A stretch of 64,000 bases of DNA from Streptomyces marianii (GTDB taxonomy: Bacteria > Actinomycetota > Actinomycetes > Streptomycetales > Streptomycetaceae): contig NZ_VAWE01000001.1 of NCBI RefSeq assembly GCF_005795905.1, forward strand, positions 6,375,001 through 6,439,000, given 5' to 3'. The translations under genes and the position numbers were made by a program. Shown piece by piece: positions 51,708-62,166 of this stretch; the first letter of the stretch is position 1, and the number at the start of each line of letters is the position of its first letter. The notes below the pieces were generated by a model that made no database searches, had not been told where the DNA came from, and was given only the letters and a program-made list of their open reading frames with translations.

Positions 51708-51726
51708 TTAGGTTAGCCTCACCGAT
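51708..51726 (+). promoter_or_regulatory. Iron box (DmdR1/IdeR-type) before bfd
   Basis: TTAGGTTAGCCTCACCGAT matches the consensus TTAGGTTAGGCTCACCTAA at 16 of 19 positions. It lies 53 bases before the bfd start, so the gene should be repressed when iron is sufficient. Confidence 0.82.
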
Positions 51727-51778
51727 TAGTCGGGACGGGCGCCACAGTCGATCTCGATCCCGCCGGGAGGTGAACCGC

Positions 51779-52051
51779 GTGTACGTCTGCTCGTGCTTCG
51801 GCATCACGGAGAAGCAGGTGAAGGAACACGCGGAGGCCGGTGCCTGCACCCCCCGCCAGATCGCCTCGGTGTCCAAGGCGGGCACCGACTGCGGTTCCTG
51901 CGTGCGCCGTATCCAGGGCATCCTCGGCCGGGGCGCCTGCCCGCGCCGCGAACTGCTGGAGCAGGGCAACGGCGCTGCCGCACTGTCCGAGGGTACGACC
52001 CGGGTGGCTGCCGAGCCGTTCCCGCCCGGCCGGCTGCGCCAAGCGGCCTAG
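51779..52051 (+). CDS. bfd: Bacterioferritin-associated ferredoxin Bfd
   Basis: Bfd passes electrons to bacterioferritin to release stored iron. The 90-residue protein has the [2Fe-2S] ligands in VCSC and CGSC with the expected spacing, then a less conserved tail of about 30 residues. GTG at 51779 has GGGAGG at good spacing; the earlier GTG 51770 overlaps that site. Its TAG stop lies inside the CTAG end of a dispersed repeat, so the original C-terminus may have differed. An iron box precedes it; bfr is convergent. Confidence 0.93.
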   Translation: MYVCSCFGITEKQVKEHAEAGACTPRQIASVSKAGTDCGSCVRRIQGILGRGACPRRELLEQGNGAAALSEGTTRVAAEPFPPGRLRQAA

Positions 52052-52247
52052 TGCCGCGTCAGGCAGGGTTTGCCCGTCAAGGAGCGGCGTCCGGTGCATG
52101 GGGTCCCCCCCGGGCCCTCCGGGCCGAGGGGAAGATCGCAAGGCGCCGGATCGACCTCGCAGTGGGCCTGATCGGTTGATTCGGCAACGCCGCGAGTCGC
52201 CGTGCCGGGCGCCGCGCCGGGGCGAACGCCGCCTGGTGCGGCACTAG
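52048..52247 (-). mobile_element. Dispersed MITE-like repeat, copy 3 (intact)
   Basis: The 200-bp element starts CTAGTGCCGCGTCAGGC and ends GCCTGGTGCGGCACTAG, giving imperfect terminal inverted repeats with CTAG at both ends. It contains no gene. It is inverted relative to copy 4 and lies between the converging bfd and bfr genes, with its left CTAG providing the bfd stop. Confidence 0.9.
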
Positions 52248-52305
52248 CCCCCGGGCCCGCAGCGACGGCCCGGCCTCGTCCCGTAACGGTCCGGACGGGC
52301 GGTTC

Positions 52306-52785
52306 CTAGGACTCCGGCTGCTCGATCACCTGGGCGATGTAGAGCGGCTCTCCGAGCTTCTCGACCAGTTCCAGTTGGGTGTCGAGGTAGTCGATGTGAT
52401 GCTCCTCGTCCGCCAGGATCGACTCGAAGATGTTCGCGGACGTGATGTCGCCCTTCCCCCGCATGACCTCGATGCCGCGCCGCAGCCGGTCGATCGCCTC
52501 GACCTCGACCTGCCGGTCCGCCTGGAACATCTCGGTGACCGTCTGTCCGATCCGTACGTGGAACAGCCGCTGGTAGTTCGGCAGCCCCTCCAGGAACAGG
52601 ATGCGGTCGGTGAGTACCTCGGCGTGCTTCATCTCGTCGAACGACTCGGCCCGGGTGTACTTGGCGAGCTTGGTCCAGCCGAAGTTCTCCTGCATCTTGG
52701 CGTGCAGGAAGTACTGGTTGATCGCGGTCAGCTCGGCAGTCAACTGCTCGTTGAGGAACTCGAGGACCTCGGGGTCGCCCTGCAT
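52306..52785 (-). CDS. bfr: Bacterioferritin Bfr
   Basis: Bfr stores iron in a 24-subunit shell with heme at subunit interfaces. The 159-residue protein keeps the E. coli numbering: ferroxidase residues Glu18, Glu51, His54 and later DEEHH, and the heme ligand Met52 in DEMKHAE. ATG at 52785 follows GAAGGAG. It is convergent with its electron partner bfd. Confidence 0.97.
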   Translation of the reverse strand: MQGDPEVLEFLNEQLTAELTAINQYFLHAKMQENFGWTKLAKYTRAESFDEMKHAEVLTDRILFLEGLPNYQRLFHVRIGQTVTEMFQADRQVEVEAIDRLRRGIEVMRGKGDITSANIFESILADEEHHIDYLDTQLELVEKLGEPLYIAQVIEQPES

Positions 52786-52941
52786 CGCAGAGGCTCCTTC
52801 CGCACATGTGACTCGGGCAGGATGCGCGCATCCTCGCACCGTGATCGAAGGTCGTCCAGTAAGTGCCTCCTTAGTCGGAGTTGCCCGAATCGGCCCAGAC
52901 CTGGTCATGACCACCCCTCCTGGTCTGTCACCATTGAGGGC

Positions 52942-53574
52942 ATGGGTCAGCCGGAGAGCCGGGAACACCGGGCGTCAGAACAGTCCGAGCTACCTCCGGG
53001 ACAGCGGCTGCAGCGCGGCTGGCCGGTCACCCACTACGGGCCCGTCCCCAAGTTCAAGCCGGACCGCTGGGAGTTCCGGGTCTTCGGCGCCACCGCCGAC
53101 GGCGACAAGCGCTGCTGGAACCACGAGGAGTTCTCCGCGCTGCCGTTCTCGACGGTCGTCGCCGACCTCCACTGCGTGACGAAATTCAGCATGCTCGGAG
53201 CCGAATGGGGCGGAGTGCCCGCATCGACGATCGTCGAGCTGGCCCCGCCGGCTCCGGCGGTCACCCATGTCATGGTCTGGGCCGAGTACGGCTTCAGCGC
53301 CAATCTGCGTCTCTCCGACTTCCTCTCCGAGCGCACGATCTTCGCCACCCACAAGGACGGCGAGCTGCTCACCGCCGAGCACGGCTTCCCCCTGCGGCTG
53401 ATCGTCCCGCATCTGTACGCCTGGAAGGGCCCCAAGTGGGTCCGCGGTGTGGAGTACATGACGGCCGACCGGAGGGGCTTCTGGGAGGAGCGGGGTTACC
53501 ACAACATCGGCGACCCATGGCGCGAGCAGCGCTACTCCTACCAGGAGGAGCCGGGCGACGGGCCCGAGTTCTAG
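52942..53574 (+). CDS. Sulfite-oxidase-like molybdopterin oxidoreductase
   Basis: The 210-residue protein has the short Moco domain fold of the YedY/sulfite oxidase group. The likely molybdenum ligand is the cysteine in DLHCVTKFS, and WFxRG-type and GYHNIGDPW motifs follow. It has no obvious signal peptide, so it may be cytosolic, unlike Tat-exported YedY. The substrate is unknown. It is divergent from bfr. Its TAG stop lies in the CTAG end of a dispersed repeat. Confidence 0.9.
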   Translation: MGQPESREHRASEQSELPPGQRLQRGWPVTHYGPVPKFKPDRWEFRVFGATADGDKRCWNHEEFSALPFSTVVADLHCVTKFSMLGAEWGGVPASTIVELAPPAPAVTHVMVWAEYGFSANLRLSDFLSERTIFATHKDGELLTAEHGFPLRLIVPHLYAWKGPKWVRGVEYMTADRRGFWEERGYHNIGDPWREQRYSYQEEPGDGPEF

Positions 53575-53869
53575 TGCCGCATCAGGCGACGTTCGCCCCG
53601 TCGCGGCGCCCGTCGCGGCGACTCGCGGCGTTGCCGGATCAACCGAGTAGGCCCACTACGAGGTCGATCCGGCGCCTTGCGATCTTCCCCTCGGCCCGGA
53701 GGGCCTGGGGAGACCCCACCCCCTCGGCCCGGAGGGCCTGGGGAGACCCCACCCCCTCGGCCCGGGAGGGCCTGGGGAGACCCCACCCCCTCGGCCCCGA
53801 GGGCCGGGGGAGGCCCCGTGCACCGGACGCCGCTCCTTGACAGGCAAACCCTGCCTGACGCGGCACTAG
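53571..53869 (+). mobile_element. Dispersed MITE-like repeat, copy 4 (intact, expanded)
   Basis: The 299-bp element begins CTAGTGCCGCATCAGGC and ends GCCTGACGCGGCACTAG, a 17-bp terminal inverted repeat with one mismatch; weaker pairing continues to about 27 bp. It contains no gene. Its extra length over copy 3 comes from an internal 33-bp repeat. It lies between two converging genes, with its left CTAG providing the stop of the molybdopterin enzyme. Confidence 0.92.
53690..53822. repeat. 33-bp tandem repeat inside copy 4
   Basis: Four units begin at 53690, 53723, 53756 and 53790, each starting CTCGGCCC and containing GGGGAGACCCCACCCC; the last is degenerate. Copy 3 has one unit and copy 2 has two. 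Confidence 0.92.
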
Positions 53870-53922
53870 TCTGATCTCCAACCTGTCGACCAGCGGCGCA
53901 CCTCGGCCGCGGGGTCCCGGGC

Positions 53923-54786
53923 TCAGGCGTCGCGGAGCTTCTTCAGCAGGGCCACGTCCGCCGCGTACGTCTCCTTGCCGTGCCGGCCGCCCGGTGTCTC
54001 GATGATCAGCGGCACGCCTTCCGCGGCGGGGTGGCGCATCAGCTCGCCGAACGCCTCCTCGCCGATGTGGCCGGCACCGATGTTCTCGTGGCGGTCCTTG
54101 CGCGCTCCGACGACGTCCTTGGAGTCGTTGGCGTGGATCAGCCTCAGCCTGCCGGGGCCCACCGTCTCGACCAGCAGATCCAGCAGCCGCCCGGCTCCGC
54201 CGGGAGCGGCCAGGTCGTGACCTGCGGCGAACGCGTGGCAGGTGTCCAGGCACACGCCCAGTCCGGGGTGGGCCTCCAGGGCCTCGAAGTACGGACCGAG
54301 GTCGGCGACCAGCGAGCAGAGCGAGAAGCCCTGCCCGGCCGTCGGCTCCAGCAGCAGGAGCGGGTCGTCGTCGTGCGTCAGCTCGTCCAGCAGCGGCAGC
54401 ACCAGCTCCCGCACCTGCGCGAGGGCAGCCTCCCGGGTCCTGCCCCCGGTCGCCGAGCCGGTGTGCACCACCACACCCGCCGCGCCGATGTCCCGGCCGC
54501 GGCGCAGCGAGTGGCGCAGCGACTCCACGGACCGCTCGGCGGTGACCGCGCTGTGGGAGCCGAAGTTGATCAGATACGGGGCGTGCACGAACGCCGGCGT
54601 GCCGGCGGTGGCGTTCCCGGTGCGGAACAGTTCGTCCTGCGCGGCGTTCCCCACCGGGGTGGCCCAGCCGCGGGGATTGGCGACGAAGACCTGGACGGCC
54701 TCGGCCTCGATCTCACGGGCGTACGCCAGACCTGTCCTGGCCAGGCCGCCGGCCACGGGCACATGCGCGCCTACGGGGTTGTGCAC
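53923..54786 (-). CDS. nfo: Endonuclease IV-type AP endonuclease
   Basis: Endonuclease IV cuts DNA at abasic sites in base excision repair, using three zinc ions in a TIM barrel. The 287-residue protein has GAHVPVAGGL, FVHAPYLINFG, VVVHTGS, LLLEPTAGQG, VCLDTCHAFAAG, HANDSKD, HENIGAGHIG and a final IIETPGG, covering the metal-binding residues. GTG at 54786 is five bases after the kinase stop, and its ribosome site is inside the kinase gene's end; the two are coupled. Confidence 0.95.
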   Translation of the reverse strand: MHNPVGAHVPVAGGLARTGLAYAREIEAEAVQVFVANPRGWATPVGNAAQDELFRTGNATAGTPAFVHAPYLINFGSHSAVTAERSVESLRHSLRRGRDIGAAGVVVHTGSATGGRTREAALAQVRELVLPLLDELTHDDDPLLLLEPTAGQGFSLCSLVADLGPYFEALEAHPGLGVCLDTCHAFAAGHDLAAPGGAGRLLDLLVETVGPGRLRLIHANDSKDVVGARKDRHENIGAGHIGEEAFGELMRHPAAEGVPLIIETPGGRHGKETYAADVALLKKLRDA

Positions 54787-54791
54787 GGTCG

Positions 54792-56711
54792 TTAGAGCCC
54801 CTTGGTCTTGATCGTGATCGTGCTGCCCTCGGCGGCCTGCCCGCCGCCCTCTACGGACTGGCGCTCGACGGTGTCGCCGAGGAACGGGAAGGTCCGCTCG
54901 ACCTTGACCTCGAAGCCCGCCTCCTCGAGCGCGCGCCGGGCGTCGTCCAGCGAGTCCCCGGTGACGTCCGGGACCTCGACCATCCGCGGTCCCTTGGAGA
55001 CCGTGAGGGTGACGGTGTCGCCGCCGGCGGCCCGTCCGCCCTCGGCGGGCGACTGCCGGGCGACGGTCCCCGCCTCCTGGGGGGAGTGGACCTGCTCCGG
55101 CGCCACCTTCACCTTCAGCCCGGCGTCCTCGAGGGTGCTCGTGGCGTCCTCGACGGAGTCGCCGGTGACGTCCGGGACGTCGACCGGGGCGCCCTTGCTG
55201 ACGACGAGCGCGACCGCGGAGTCCGGACGGCGCTCGGTGCCGGCGGCCGGGTCGGAAGCGATCACCGTGCCCTGGGCGGCCTCTTCGCTGAACTCCCTGG
55301 TGACCACGCCCGGGGCGAGACCGGCCTTGCGAAGGGTGCTTCTGGCGTCGGTGAGCTTCAGTCCCTCGAGCTCCGGAACCTTGACGATCTCGGGGCCGCG
55401 CGAGACGACGAGCGTGACCGAGCCGTTGTGGCGGATGCGCTGCCCGGGGTCGGGGCTCACGTCCATGACGGTGCCCCGGTCGTAGGCGTCGCTGAAGTCC
55501 CTCCTGACGGCTTCGACGTCCAGACCCGCGGCGGACAGCCGCTGCTTCGCCGCGGCCTCGGTCTGGCCGAGGACGGTGGGTACGCGGGTGAACTGGCCGG
55601 AATTGATGTACCAGACGCCCGCCCCGGCCCCGAGGACCAGCAGTACGGCGACGACGGCGGCGAGCACCCCCCGGCGTCCCGCCGGCAGCCGTCGGCCCCC
55701 CGGACGGGACGGCGGGGAACCGGCGGGCGGCATGTCCAGCCGGCTCGTCCGGTCGACGGCCTCGCCGGTGGGCAGCGGCCGCGCGATCACGCTCGTCCGG
55801 TCCTCTGAGCCGGCGGACTCCTCGCCCGGCGTCCTGGCCTGCGGCGGTACGGCGTCGAGCTGGTCGTCGCCGAGTCCGGCACGGGCCTCGCGGGTCCGGC
55901 CGAGCAGGGCCACGGCGTCGTCGGGACGCGACTCGGGATCCCGGGCGGTGGCGAGGGCCACCAGGCCGTCCAGCTCCGGGGCGAGCCCGGGCACGGCGGC
56001 CGACGGCGGTGGCACGTCCTCGTTGAGGTGCCGGTAGAGCACCTGGGCCGGGGTGTCGCCGGAGTGCGGCTTGCCGCCGGTGAGCATCTCGTAGAGCACG
56101 ACACCGCAGGCGTACACGTCGGCGCGGGTGTCCGCCGTGCCGGACTCGATCTGCTCCGGCGCGAGGTAGGAGACGGTCCCGAGCAGCGATCCCGTGGTGC
56201 TGGTCACGGAGCCCACAGCCCGGACCAGGCCGAAGTCGGCGACCTTGACCCGCCCGTCGTCCCCGATCAGGACGTTCTCGGGCTTCATGTCCCGGTGGAC
56301 GAACCCGGCCCGGTGCGCGGCGCCCAGCGCGGCCAGCACGGGCTCCAGGATGTCGAGGGCCGCCCGCGGGCGGAGCGCGCCCCGCTCCCGCAGCACGTCG
56401 CGGAGCGTGCACCCGGCGACGTACTCCATGGCCAGATAGACGTACGCGCCCTCGGCACCCTGGTCGTACACGCCGACGACGTTGGGGTGGGACAGCCGGG
56501 CCACGGACTTCGCCTCGCGGATGAACCGCTCGACGAACGAGGCGTCCGCCGCGAGCGCCGGGTGCATCACCTTGAGGGCGAGCACCCGGTCGAGCCGGGT
56601 GTCCACGGCCCGGTAGACCGTGGCCATCCCGCCGACGGCGATACGTGCGTCGACGCGGTAGCGGCCGTCGAGCACCTGCCCGACCAGGGGGTCCTGAAGG
56701 GTCGTATCCAC
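54792..56711 (-). CDS. Ser/Thr protein kinase with four PASTA domains
   Basis: This PknB-type receptor kinase has 639 residues. The cytosolic kinase domain (about 15-280) has Lys47, catalytic Asp141 in HRDMKPEN and DFG at 159-161. A linker is followed by one transmembrane helix (about 350-372) and four PASTA domains (about 380-639), which in relatives bind muropeptides outside the cell. GTG at 56711 lies seven bases after a TAGACT -10-like box, so it may be leaderless. Position near the Rv2175c-type gene and DAHP synthase suggests equivalence with PknL. Confidence 0.96.
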   Translation of the reverse strand: MDTTLQDPLVGQVLDGRYRVDARIAVGGMATVYRAVDTRLDRVLALKVMHPALAADASFVERFIREAKSVARLSHPNVVGVYDQGAEGAYVYLAMEYVAGCTLRDVLRERGALRPRAALDILEPVLAALGAAHRAGFVHRDMKPENVLIGDDGRVKVADFGLVRAVGSVTSTTGSLLGTVSYLAPEQIESGTADTRADVYACGVVLYEMLTGGKPHSGDTPAQVLYRHLNEDVPPPSAAVPGLAPELDGLVALATARDPESRPDDAVALLGRTREARAGLGDDQLDAVPPQARTPGEESAGSEDRTSVIARPLPTGEAVDRTSRLDMPPAGSPPSRPGGRRLPAGRRGVLAAVVAVLLVLGAGAGVWYINSGQFTRVPTVLGQTEAAAKQRLSAAGLDVEAVRRDFSDAYDRGTVMDVSPDPGQRIRHNGSVTLVVSRGPEIVKVPELEGLKLTDARSTLRKAGLAPGVVTREFSEEAAQGTVIASDPAAGTERRPDSAVALVVSKGAPVDVPDVTGDSVEDATSTLEDAGLKVKVAPEQVHSPQEAGTVARQSPAEGGRAAGGDTVTLTVSKGPRMVEVPDVTGDSLDDARRALEEAGFEVKVERTFPFLGDTVERQSVEGGGQAAEGSTITIKTKGL

Positions 56712-56823
56712 GCAGGTGAGTCTACGAGCCCGGACACCCGGCCCCGGCCCCCCGGCCGGGGCTGCAGCGCACCTGTGACGTGCGTCATCGAAGAACGGGC
56801 GCCGTCCGAGGGGCCGGCCGCCG

Positions 56824-59014
<2,191 letters not shown>

Positions 59015-59028
59015 GCGCGTCCGGACCC

Positions 59029-59120
59029 TCCCTTCGCCGGCATGACCCGGATCAGGTTCGTACGGTCGGAGGCCGCCTCAGCCTCCCTCTCAGCCCGGTG
59101 CTCCGGGCTCCCGCGAGTAG
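59029..59120 (-). ncRNA. TPP riboswitch
   Basis: The minus-strand RNA contains the thiamine pyrophosphate signature: GGGCTGAGAGGGAGGCTGAG, then GAACCTGATCCGGGTCATGC, then CGGCGAAGGGAG. The final GGGAGGG is both the P1 3' strand and the likely thiO ribosome site, so control is probably at translation initiation. Confidence 0.96.
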
Positions 59121-59176
59121 CAGTACGGTGGCCAGCCTAGCCCTCGTCGCCGACCCCCGGTAAGGGAGCCGCCACC

Positions 59177-59518
59177 GTGGCCCGTTCGCTCGACGGACTC
59201 GTCCTCGCCCCGGTCGCCGACCAGTCGCCCGGCCAGGTCGGCACCCGGACCCGGTTCACGTACCACGAGGACGGCGGCCGGATCTGGGCCGAGTACACCG
59301 GCGGCGACGTGGTCCGCGGACATCTCGTCGGTACCCGCGAGGGGGACCGGCTGGACTTCCGCTACGTCCAGCTCGGGCAGGACGGGGCGACCTCCTCCGG
59401 GCACTGCGTGTCCACCGTCGTCGACCTCCCCGACGGGCGGGTGCGGCTGGAGGAGACCTGGGAGTGGGAGTCCCGGCAGGGGCGCGGCACGAGCGTCGTG
59501 GAGCAGCTCCCCTCCTGA
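59177..59518 (+). CDS. Small beta-rich hypothetical protein
   Basis: The 113-residue protein appears to be a lipocalin-like or similar small beta-barrel: alternating strands such as RIWAEYTGGDVVRGHLVG and RVRLEETWEWES. No catalytic motif is seen. GTG at 59177 follows AAGGGAG. It is divergent from thiO. I cannot assign function. Confidence 0.82.
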   Translation: MARSLDGLVLAPVADQSPGQVGTRTRFTYHEDGGRIWAEYTGGDVVRGHLVGTREGDRLDFRYVQLGQDGATSSGHCVSTVVDLPDGRVRLEETWEWESRQGRGTSVVEQLPS

Positions 59519-59546
59519 CGTGTTGTCAGGTGGTTAGGGTGGCCGG

Positions 59547-60788
59547 GTGAGTGAGAGCGAGCAGACGGCGCCGAGCCGCCGAGTCGTCATCGTCGGGGCG
59601 GGCATGGCCGGTGTGCAGACCGCCGTGGCCCTGCGCGAACAGGGCTTCACCGGCGGTATCGGCCTCATCGGCGCCGAACCGCACCAGCCCTACGACCGGC
59701 CCCCGCTGTCCAAGGCCGTGCTGCTCGGGAAGGCCGAGGACTCCGCCTTCGACGTCGACTTCGACGCGCTCGACGTCGAGCTCCGGCTGGGACTCGAGGT
59801 CACGGGCCTGCGCCCCGAGGAGCACGAGCTCGACACGCCCGCCGGGCCCGTCCCGTACGGCGTCCTCGTCATCGCCACCGGAGCGGAGCCGGTCACCCTC
59901 CCCGGCACGGAGGGGGTCCCGGGAGTCCATCTGCTGCGCACCCTCGACGACGCGGAGCGGCTCCGCCCGGTGCTGGAGCGACGCCACCGCATCGTGGTCG
60001 TCGGCGCGGGCTGGATCGGCGCCGAGTTCGCCACCGCCGCCCGCGAGGCGGGCTGCGAGGCCACCGTCGTCGAGGCCGCCGACCGGCCGCTGCCGGGAGC
60101 CCTGCCGGCCGAGGTCGCCGCCCCGATGGCCACCTGGTACGCCGAGGCCGGCGCCGAACTGCTCACCGGTGCGCGGGTCGCGGCCGTCGAGCCGGGCGCC
60201 GTGGTCCTCGAAGGGGGCCGGCGGCTGCCCGCGGACGCCGTCGTCGTCGGCGTCGGCGCCCGGCCGGCGACCCACTGGCTCGCCGGTTCCGGCATCGGCC
60301 TGGGCCCCGACGGCTCGGTCACCGCCGACGAGCGGCTGCGCACCTCGCTGCCCGACGTGTACGCGGTCGGGGACTGCGCCTCCTTCCCGTCCGGCCGCTA
60401 CGGGCGGCGCATGCTCGTCCACCACTGGGACAACGCGCTCCAGGGCCCCCGTACGGTCGCGGCCAACATCGTCGGCGCGGACACGGGCGAGGGCAGCGAG
60501 CCGGGGGAGATCTACGACCCGGTGCCGTACTTCTGGTCGGAGCAGTTCGGCCGGTTCGTGCAGTACGCCGGGCATCACGGCGCGGCCGACGCGCTCGTGC
60601 GCCGGGGGGACCCGGAGGGTGCCTCCTGGTCGGTGCTGTGGCTGAGGGACGGGGTTCTGGTCGCCCTGCTGGCGGTCGGCAGGCCCCGGGACCTGGCCCA
60701 GGGGCGCAGGCTCATCGAGGTCGGCGCCCACGTCGACGCGGGGCGCGCCGCCGACCCGGCCGTCCCCCTGAAGGCCGCCGTGCTGTGA
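59547..60788 (+). CDS. NAD(P)H/FAD-dependent ferredoxin-reductase-like enzyme
   Basis: The 413-residue flavoprotein has FAD motif VVIVGAGMAGVQTA, the DRPPLSKAVLLG segment typical of rubredoxin/ferredoxin reductases of oxygenase systems, an NAD(P)H motif VVVGAGWIGAEFA, and VYAVGDCASFP. It should transfer electrons from NAD(P)H to a ferredoxin. No ferredoxin or P450 gene is adjacent, so the partner is unknown. GTG at 59547 is 28 bases after the previous stop. Confidence 0.93.
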   Translation: MSESEQTAPSRRVVIVGAGMAGVQTAVALREQGFTGGIGLIGAEPHQPYDRPPLSKAVLLGKAEDSAFDVDFDALDVELRLGLEVTGLRPEEHELDTPAGPVPYGVLVIATGAEPVTLPGTEGVPGVHLLRTLDDAERLRPVLERRHRIVVVGAGWIGAEFATAAREAGCEATVVEAADRPLPGALPAEVAAPMATWYAEAGAELLTGARVAAVEPGAVVLEGGRRLPADAVVVGVGARPATHWLAGSGIGLGPDGSVTADERLRTSLPDVYAVGDCASFPSGRYGRRMLVHHWDNALQGPRTVAANIVGADTGEGSEPGEIYDPVPYFWSEQFGRFVQYAGHHGAADALVRRGDPEGASWSVLWLRDGVLVALLAVGRPRDLAQGRRLIEVGAHVDAGRAADPAVPLKAAVL

Positions 60789-60957
60789 CCGCGGACCGCC
60801 GTTCCGGGCGGGCGTGCCCAGGGCCGAGCAGGGGACCACTCCAAGGGCTCCCGAAGCACTCCCGAGGCGGCGGTCAGGTGGCCCGTGTCCCTCTGAAGGC
60901 CGCAGCCGGACCGGGCCCGGCTACCGACTGTCGGTCCGGGATGGCACGCTTGGTCCC

Positions 60958-61323
60958 GTGACCGAGATTGACGCAAAGATCGATGCTCTCGTCCCCGCCT
61001 GGCTCCACCTGCCCGACGTCGCGGAAAAGCTCGACGTCGAGGTGACGCGCGTACGGCAGCTGGTCAAGGAGGGTCAGCTGATCGCCGTGCGCCGCGGTGA
61101 GAACCGGACGCTCCAGGTCCCTGCCGCCTTCATCAAGGGCGGCAGGGTGGTCAAGGGCCTCTCCGGCACCTTGACGCTCCTGAAGGACGACGGCTTCACC
61201 GACGAAGAGATGCTGGAGTGGCTCTTCACTCCCGACCCCACCCTGCCGGGGACCCCCGCGGAGGCGCTCAGCGAGAATCGCGGCACGGAGGTGAAGCGCC
61301 GGGCCCAGGCGCTCGCCGTCTGA
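60958..61323 (+). CDS. Rv2175c-type DNA-binding protein
   Basis: The 121-residue protein has an early winged-helix-type region (LHLPDVAEKLDVEVTRVRQL, then VRRGENRTLQVP) and a C-terminal helical half (DDGFTDEEMLEWLF). Mycobacterium Rv2175c binds DNA and is phosphorylated by the neighbouring kinase PknL. A PASTA kinase lies 4 kb away here. GTG at 60958 has no ribosome site, so it may be leaderless. Confidence 0.88.
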   Translation: MTEIDAKIDALVPAWLHLPDVAEKLDVEVTRVRQLVKEGQLIAVRRGENRTLQVPAAFIKGGRVVKGLSGTLTLLKDDGFTDEEMLEWLFTPDPTLPGTPAEALSENRGTEVKRRAQALAV

Positions 61324-61367
61324 CGACGTCCTGAGCGCGTCGCCGCGTTCCGCCACACGATCTGGAT

Positions 61368-61415
61368 GCGTTGCGCGCACCGGCCCGGACCGCCGGCACC
61401 CGGTGCGCGCAACGC
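61368..61415 (+). promoter_or_regulatory. 16-bp inverted repeat between the Rv2175c-type gene and thiE
   Basis: GCGTTGCGCGCACCGG (61368-61383) pairs perfectly with CCGGTGCGCGCAACGC (61400-61415). It could be a terminator or control for thiE. It is not a TPP aptamer. Confidence 0.65.
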
Positions 61416-61439
61416 CGACCCACCCGGGGGGTACCACCC

Positions 61440-62090
61440 ATGTCCACGTCCCGAGCGGCGCTGTCCGACGCCCGGCTCTACCTCTGCACGGACTCCCGCA
61501 GGCGCCAGGGCGACCTGCCGCAGTTCCTGGACGCCGTCCTCTCCTCCGGGGTGGACATCGTGCAACTCCGTGACAAGGGCATGGAGGCCGGCGAGGAGCT
61601 GGAGCACCTCGCCGTGTTCGCCGACGCCTGCCGCCGCCACGGGAAGCTGCTCGCGGTCAACGACCGGGCCGATGTCGCCCACGCCGCCGGCTCGGACGTG
61701 CTGCACCTCGGCCAGGGTGACCTGCCCGTGTCCGCGGCACGGGCGATCCTCGGCACCGAGGTGCTGATCGGGCGCTCCACACACGCCCGGGAGGAGGTCG
61801 ACGCGGCGGTCGCCGAGCCCGGTGTCGACTACTTCTGCACCGGCCCCTGCTGGCCCACACCCACCAAGCCCGGCCGGCCGGCCCCCGGCCTCGACCTGGT
61901 GCGGTACACGGCCTCGCTAGGCCAGGACCGCCCCTGGTTCGCGATCGGCGGGATCGACGCCGGCAACCTCGACGAGGTGCTGGAGGCGGGTGCCCGCCGG
62001 GTCGTCGTCGTCCGGGCGGTCACGGAGGCCGCCGACCCCGCCGAGGCCGCCGCCCGTCTCGCCGAGCGGATACGGGCCCACGCGCAGTAG
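61440..62090 (+). CDS. thiE: Thiamine-phosphate synthase ThiE
   Basis: ThiE joins the thiazole and pyrimidine halves of thiamine. The 216-residue TIM-barrel protein has [48 protein letters not shown] and [13 protein letters not shown] at 61440 follows GGGGGG. It is separated from thiOSG and on the opposite strand; unlike that operon no TPP riboswitch precedes it. Confidence 0.95.
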   Translation: MSTSRAALSDARLYLCTDSRRRQGDLPQFLDAVLSSGVDIVQLRDKGMEAGEELEHLAVFADACRRHGKLLAVNDRADVAHAAGSDVLHLGQGDLPVSAARAILGTEVLIGRSTHAREEVDAAVAEPGVDYFCTGPCWPTPTKPGRPAPGLDLVRYTASLGQDRPWFAIGGIDAGNLDEVLEAGARRVVVVRAVTEAADPAEAAARLAERIRAHAQ

Positions 62091-62166
62091 GCCGTTTCAT
62101 GAGCGATCCGTGTCCGATGGGTGGAATCCGGTTGGGCGACCGCTGCCCCGTGGATAACCTGCGACT

